From: Clarkia xantiana subsp. parviflora
Taxonomy: Eukaryota > Streptophyta > Magnoliopsida > Myrtales > Onagraceae
DNA: 64,000 nt
Assembly (NCBI GenBank): GCA_036873135.1
Contig: JAPTYO010000012.1
Location: 13,834,090-13,898,089 of the forward strand
Direction of reading: 5' to 3'
This document shows positions 58,336-64,000 of this stretch, in pieces. The number at the start of each line of letters is the position of its first letter. The first letter of the stretch is position 1. Made by a program: the position numbers and the translations under genes. The notes below the pieces were generated by a model, which did not search any database, was not told where the DNA came from, and saw nothing but the letters and a program-made list of their open reading frames with translations.

Positions 58336-58521
58336 TGAATGCTTGACGCCTTAAGGGGAGAACTCAGATATCTGGAAAAAAAAAAGGGCCTTAAAATGCT
58401 ATGTTTATTCATCCTTCCTGAATCTCTCACAAAACATCATTAACAAACATTAGCCTTAAAGATACACAAAGATATTTCCTTAATTAGGCGTTGTTTCTAT
58501 GACTTCTCTTTTATTGCGGCA

Positions 58522-60620
58522 TCACATCGAGCTGACATAGAATCGTCGAGATGCGGTTTGATCTCCTCTTACCTCACCTATCCCATGTGGCGTCGAGAAC
58601 TTCATTACTTGATGAGCAGTTGACGGGATTATCCGATGGGGTTTAAGAGTAGTTCTTCTGATGATAGCATTGTATGCTGAGGCGGCGTCGACGACAACGA
58701 AGAGTACGTATATCATCAAAGTCTTCTTCTCTTTTCCTGAGACCATTGGTAGTTTGATAGCACCCATTGGATAGGTGGTTCTTCCAGCAAAGTCGATGAG
58801 AGGAAATTCGAATTTCATTAGGTCTCTTCTGGTTAACCCAAGTTTGAAAGGCTTCGTAGAAGAGTATATTCGTTGAGCATCCACTGTCGATGAGGATCCT
58901 TTTGACTTCATATTCTGCCAAGGTGGCAGTTGATAACTAAGGAGTCATCGTGAGGTTGAGTCACCATCATGAGATCGTCGGTTGTGAAGCTTATGACCAC
59001 TGGGTCGATTACTTGATGTGCCTTTCCCTTATCTTCTGTCTTTGAGGCTTGGGTGGCGTATACTTCTCCGGCGACGCTGGTCTCTCCTCCTTAGGCGAAT
59101 CTTCCTGCGATGACGTTCACCGTCCCTCTTTGGATTGGGGCGGGATTGTCATGAGGGGGAGATTGAGAATTCCTTCGCGGACTGCGACTTCGTTTCCTTG
59201 GAGCTTTGAAAAGTTTCTCAATAAACTTTAATAGTTTACCTCTTCGGATCAACGTCTCGATATCTTGCTTCAAGGCGATGCATTCATTAGTGTCGTGCCC
59301 TTGAACTCGATGATAACGACAGTAGTCGTTTATCTGGGATCCCATCGGACTCTTTCTGACTGGAGGAGGGTCGTCCAGACTGAGATTTTCCATCTCTTGG
59401 AGTACCACATAAATATTATGCGTGAGAGGAGTGAATTTTTCCAAATAAGGGTTAATGTCCTTTTTTGGTCCTTGACGACTTCCATGTCGGAAAGTCATTT
59501 CTCGCCTTTCATCTCTTTTTGGGGGTCGAGAAGCAGAACCCTCCTCGATCTTAGCAGGAATGACCTGCTTCTTGGTCTCCATGGGTGACTTCTCGTGTGA
59601 CATTTCCAAGTCGATGTACTTCTTAACCTTAATGGCGAAGGCATCAATTTTTCGCACGGGCTTCATCACCATGCTATCCTTCAAAACCTGGCTCTGAACA
59701 CTGAGGCCTCTCCAGAAGGTCCTGATCAGCTCACCATCAGTGGTGTCCTCATTCAGCTACTGGAGTATCTTGTGGTATCTAGTATAATAATTGGCTAAGG
59801 TCTCATCAAGACCTTGCTCAATTTTATCTAGAAAGTCCATTCTCTTGAGACGTTGTCTTTATCCTATGTGGCATTCTATGAACTTGGTCTTCAACTCTTC
59901 CCATGAGTCTATCGAGTTGTCAGGAAGACCATAGAACCAAGTGGAAGCTTCTTCTTTTAGAGCTGTTGGGAAGAGAGCTGCGTAATGATCTGGCGTTGCC
60001 CCTCTCCATAGGAGGGAAGAGTTGTGGGCGTTGATATAGCGAACATGATCTCCCTCGCCTGTATAGTCGTCGATGTTCCTCGCGAATACTTGCGGGGGAA
60101 CTCGAGTGTTAAATAGCCTTTTGGAGAAAGGGTGAGTGGTGTGATCACGAACAATTAGCAGGTCGTTCTCCCCTCTTCTCTTCTTTTCCAACAGTTCTTC
60201 TACCTGCCCTATAGTGAATAGGACAGGACCTTTGCTCGCCGTCTCGACTTCGGGAGCCTTAGGGATCTCTTTTTCCAAGAGATTCTCCTCCACAATCTTC
60301 ACACTGGAGGCTACTTCTTCCTTCTGGGAGACTTCTCGGGTTGGTTCCTTCTTGTCGGGAATAGTTCCCGCCTGGGCTTGGTTCCAAAAGGCTATGAAAG
60401 CCGCCATTACCTCCTGAGGGACAGCCGGGGGGACTGTTCTCGCCTCTTCTGAATTTGGTAATGACTTGGAGTGACTAGAATTCTCCTCACCACCAGTTCC
60501 ATTAGTTTGAGGCACGGATGGATCTTCTTCCGGAGTTGGTTTTGAAGTGGTGGGATTTTCTGGGGTTTCTCCCATCTCTTCAACCACGGATTTTGGCATC
60601 TTGTTCTTCTCGGGAGCCAT
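58522..60620 (-). pseudogene. Gag and protease remnant of Tat element 3
   Basis: From the ATG at 60620 a gag frame shows DYTGEGDHVRYINAH and WFYGLPDNSIDSWEELK. It is broken by TAA (59861-59859) and TAG (59759-59757), then resumes in frame with the zinc knuckle CRYHRVQGHDTNEC (near 59320-59280) and an Arg/Ser stretch. A TAA at 59093-59091 and two frameshifts near 58920 and 58850 break the protease region (KRILIDSGCSTNILF, then YNAIIRRTTL). Homology to pol stops at 58522, a few residues past the protease, and nothing corresponding to reverse transcriptase follows. Confidence 0.9.
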
Positions 60621-60637
60621 GACTTTTTGATCACCGA

Positions 60638-60655
60638 TTCCCACAGACGGCGCCA
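60638..60655 (-). other. Primer binding site, element 3
   Basis: The same 18 bases as in element 2 (TGGCGCCGTCTGTGGGAA), two bases inside the 5' LTR. Confidence 0.85.
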
Positions 60656-60657
60656 AA

Positions 60658-61383
60658 TGTTGGGATCAAAATGACGTGGCCTTGAACTTCTGGTAGTGGA
60701 CTTCGAGGTCTCGCCGGGAGCTAACTCTTTTAGGTATCTTTCTTGACCTCGAGGGTACTTAGTTTCCTTTAGGAGCTTTGTACTAGGCGAAGACCTGAAA
60801 ATGGGTGGGGATGTCCCCTGATTCCACTCTGAAACTTATGTCAGTAATGGATTTAGAAAGAGTATTATCAATTATGAGAATCAAGATTGTAAAATACATA
60901 TAATGTTCCCCTATTTATAGGAAGAGATTACCGACTTCAAATGGCGGCTACCCTCTTGGGAGGGTTTCTGTCTAGAGTCGGTTTAAGCAGGTGACAAGTA
61001 GGTCACCACCTCATCTTTCCTTAGCTGGGAATGTTTCCCTTTGGCGGTTGAAAGCAGGTCGCCACCTGTCCCTTTCCTTAAGAGGAGGGTTTCTTCATGG
61101 CGGCTAGAGCAGGTTGCGACCTGTCCCTTTCCTTAAGAGGAAGGTTTCTTCAGTGGTGTTTTGGCTATCGACTCGACCCGTACCTTAATAGGAGAGCCTT
61201 GAGTGATTTAGTCGCCCTCTTTTGCTAGTCGTTCTTCAGAATTCGACTTCTTCATATATAGTCCTCGACCATTTGTCTTTGCCTTGTCATTTTGAACAGA
61301 AATGGTCGACAGCTTTTCTTTAGTCTCGCCTTGTAAACGTACTCGCCTTCATACTGTTCTATCATTTTAATCGTAACCCAACA
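60658..61383 (-). repeat. 5' LTR of Tat element 3
   Basis: 726 bp, the partner of 54315-55037, ending CCCAACA on the + strand. Confidence 0.92.
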
Positions 61384-61388
61384 CCGCC

Positions 61389-62844
61389 CACAACATGCAA
61401 TTTCCAGCTTGCTTGACATCATCAAGACGCAATTCTAATCATGCAGTAATATCAAATTAAAATAGCAATTGCAATTCAGCCCACTAAATAACTCAGTCCC
61501 AGAATCATGCATGTCAGAGATCCATCCCCATAATCGAACCTAAGCATCATGTTTGATTATAACGTGAAAATTTCAAACCAATTTTCACTTTGTAGGTAAT
61601 TTAAAAGTTCAAAAATATTTGGATTTTAAAATTTGACCATCCTATTTTCAGTTGACTCGGGTCGGTCTGTCCAAAACGGTCTGGTTCGCGTCAATTCGGT
61701 CCGACCGGTCCGACCGATCCGGTTCGGTAAAAATAGGTTCAGTTCGGTTTTAACACACAAACCGGGTCGGATTGGTTCGACCCATTTAGTTACCCGGTCC
61801 GACCCGACCCGGATGGGTTAGACCGATTGAGAAAACCCAGATTGGTTGACCCATTCCGTTTGGACCCGTGGAACCCGACTCGGTTTGGTTGACCCGGTTC
61901 AGGTTCCCATGGTCCTCCGGGTCAGTTAGCCCGACCCAGATGTGCAAAATTGTACTGGCCCATTACCCTATAGGGTTCGACCGAAACTCTTAGTTGTTGG
62001 CTAAGTAAGGTTTTAAAATCCACTAAAAACTTAACTAAGCCACCAAGTAAGAATAATTATAAATATAATTTCTAATATTTGCACTATATATATATATATA
62101 TATATCAGCCCTATATATATATATATATTTGTTTATTGTCAAGATTCTATATTTAAAGATATAAATCTATCAACAATATATTTTCTGTCAAAACCGCGTG
62201 GTTGACAGACACGGCTCCTAACGGTCAAAATTTGGACTGTTAGGTCGCGGCTCTTCTGAAGAGCGCGCGTTTATCCAAACCCAATAATATCTAATTACTG
62301 GTTTAAAGACTAAACACTGAACTAAGGAAACCGCACGTGCTTTAAAAAAGCGCTTGACCACCGCGCGCGTTTCAAAAGAGCGCGCATAGATATTTAAGAA
62401 AACGAAACTCAAAGTTAGACATATGTGTGTTTGAGTTATAAAAACTAGATATTTAGGTGATTTTTCCCAAAATTGTTGATAATATTTCCGAATATTAAAC
62501 TTCCGGAAAGATTATCTATGGAATGGGCGTTTTTAAAATTAAACAATAATTTTAGGTATTTTTAATTTGGTTTTTGAACGATGGACAATTTAACGAAATT
62601 TGGTAACTTAGGCTCGTTAATTTTGGATCCGATCCATGATTAATCCAGACGCAAATATCAGGCCTAAATTGAAACTTTGATACCCATATGTTGTTATTCA
62701 TGGGCCAACATATTTAATTTAACCTGCCAGGGTACATGTCTTGGAAATGAACCCGTCTTTTTTTTTTTTTTGGTTTTCGATGATTCAACCTCTATCAATC
62801 AATCAAAACTTAAAGAAGAAATATCAATATTTACATATATATTT
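61389..62844. other. Intergenic, GGTTCGACCC-rich stretch and TA repeats
   Basis: No gene seen. From about 61650 to 61980 the sequence is unusually rich in overlapping words built from GGTTCG, GACCC and CCGGTCC. TA runs lie at 62085-62130. A T run is at 62758-62771. The stretch may be an old LTR interrupted by element 3. Confidence 0.4.
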
Positions 62845-63540
62845 AGGGGGTGTTTGGATGGATGTAACGTGAGATGTAATCTCACATTACGTCTCACATT
62901 GCATTTACATTATGTTTTTTTGGTTTGCCAAATGATATAATGTGCATTGTAATGTAATGTCCATTGTAATCTAAGATTACGTTCAAACTACATTCAACGT
63001 AATGTGATATTACATCCAAAAACGGATGTAACGTGAGATTACGTCTAACTTTACGGAGTGTTATTATTTTAATATTAAATAGATTAAATATTTTGTATTA
63101 TCTTTATATTTTATTATGATAATGATATTGTTGTTATTATTTTTTGGCCAATATATTGTTATTATTATTAGTTTTTTTTTTTTTTATATACTTCATAACT
63201 CATTATTATTATAATAAATAATAATGCACATGATGTTCGTATAAAATGAGGTCTTTTTTGTTACATTTTTTTATTTATAAATTATCTTATAAAACTACAT
63301 ATAATGTTTTAATTAATAGAATTTTAATAGTTGTGCATATTGAGTTTAAATATTCAGTATTTAGAATACATAAATAACTATAATATTAACCACACACATA
63401 ATCTTTAAGAAGTTTGTTGTTGTCATAATACAAATTATTTTAAATCTTATCATATTAAGATATAATATACTTTCATATAGATTAATATAATAATAATAAA
63501 GTCATATTAGAATGCACATTACAGCACAACCAAACACTAT
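62845..63540. repeat. Possible MITE with GTGTTTGG ends
   Basis: GGTGTTTGG at the left and CCAAACACTA at the right are inverted, and words such as TACATTACG and CTCACATTACG occur in both orientations inside. No clear target duplication was found. Similar words continue to about 63620, so the right edge is uncertain. Confidence 0.35.
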
Positions 63541-63867
63541 AATCTTACATTACATTACGTAGCTTACAATCTCACATTTCAAGTAATATTACATTACGTC
63601 CATCTACATTACATTAATTGTTTGTTAATCCATTATAATATCATTTTGTATAACCTAACCTAACTAGACAGTAAAATAATATAAACATAAGTACAAATTA
63701 TTAATTTTATAGTGTTTTCGAATTTGTATTAGTCTTATGTCATTAAGCTTTACTGACAAATAAATGCTTAAATTTATGTTTTGATGCAAATTAGTTGAAA
63801 TAATATACAGCTAGAATTTTCGTGGATTATTTTATATGAATTGAATTGTGACAAATTACTACCATTC

Positions 63868-64000
63868 TTTTTTTTTTTTTTTGGTAAAAGAAGCCATATT
63901 ATTAGGAAGAACAAAGGACGGACACAACACACAACAACATAAGGGCTAAAACAATTTGCCCAAAATTAAAGAACGAAGAGTCAGCCGTCATCTAAATCTG
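63868..64000 (-). mobile_element. Possible LINE 3' end running off the window
   Basis: On the - strand the sequence ends ATGGCTTCTTTTACC followed by 15 A residues, the usual form of plant L1-type LINE 3' ends. The body would extend beyond base 64000, so no coding part can be checked. Confidence 0.4.

Larger units (their letters stand above)
54315..61383 (-). mobile_element. Tat element 3, internally deleted non-autonomous copy (7.07 kb)
   Basis: LTRs lie at 60658-61383 (5', 726 bp) and 54315-55037 (3', 723 bp) with TGTTGGG...CAACA-type ends. The flanks are CCGCT (54310-54314) and CCGCC (61384-61388), a target duplication with one change. The primer site (60638-60655) and polypurine tract (55038-55050) match element 2. 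Gag and protease remnants (60620-58522) are followed directly by tandem repeats and the opposed antisense gene (55568-57690). Reverse transcriptase, both RNase H domains and integrase are absent. The LTRs differ at clearly more sites than those of element 2, so it is older. Confidence 0.93.

Overview
The window is nuclear DNA of a flowering plant and consists mostly of transposable elements. The evidence is Ty3 elements of the plant Tat lineage with an antisense extra gene, a Ty1/copia element, a small TRIM-like element, MULE, hAT and PIF/Harbinger-type non-autonomous DNA elements, a decayed Helitron, a nuclear tRNA-Glu gene and GT-AG introns. No bacterial or organellar gene organisation is present. 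All calls come from reading the sequence; no database search was possible.

Layout. 1-8975: Tat element 1 on the + strand. Its 5' end lies outside the window; gag C-terminus plus pol, a tandem-repeat spacer, an antisense spliced gene and the 3' LTR are present. 9412-10108: a hAT-type non-autonomous element. 10989-22540: Tat element 2 on the - strand, complete with 741-bp LTRs and a TAGCT target duplication, but with three stop codons in gag-pol. 22779-33148: four MULE-like foldback elements with 9-10 bp duplications, one of them nested in a further MULE-like element, plus a 1.1-kb TRIM-like element. 34373-34989: a decayed host gene and a tRNA-Glu gene. 35799-36552: a PIF/Harbinger-like MITE. 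37119-42584: a young copia element with a stop, a frameshift and a TTACC duplication. 43346-44555: a Helitron remnant. 46713-47065: a glucosyltransferase pseudogene fragment. 47964-50640: an old LTR remnant interrupted by a MULE foldback (48185-49416) and flanked by a hAT element (49497-50531). 51969-52853: two unrecognised ORFs. 53086-53862: a solo LTR. 54315-61383: Tat element 3 on the - strand, which keeps gag, protease remnants and the antisense gene but lacks reverse transcriptase, RNase H and integrase. 61384-64000: AT-rich DNA with weak repeat signals and a probable LINE end at the right edge.

How the parts relate. In each Tat element gag-pol runs from one LTR and a second, spliced gene with its own TATA box runs towards it from the other LTR. 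The two converge on a tandem-repeat spacer whose sequence is unrelated between elements. The antisense gene has intron positions that can be matched across the three copies. It is the only large gene besides gag/protease left in element 3, so it may be a real component of the lineage. No clearly intact host protein-coding gene is visible.
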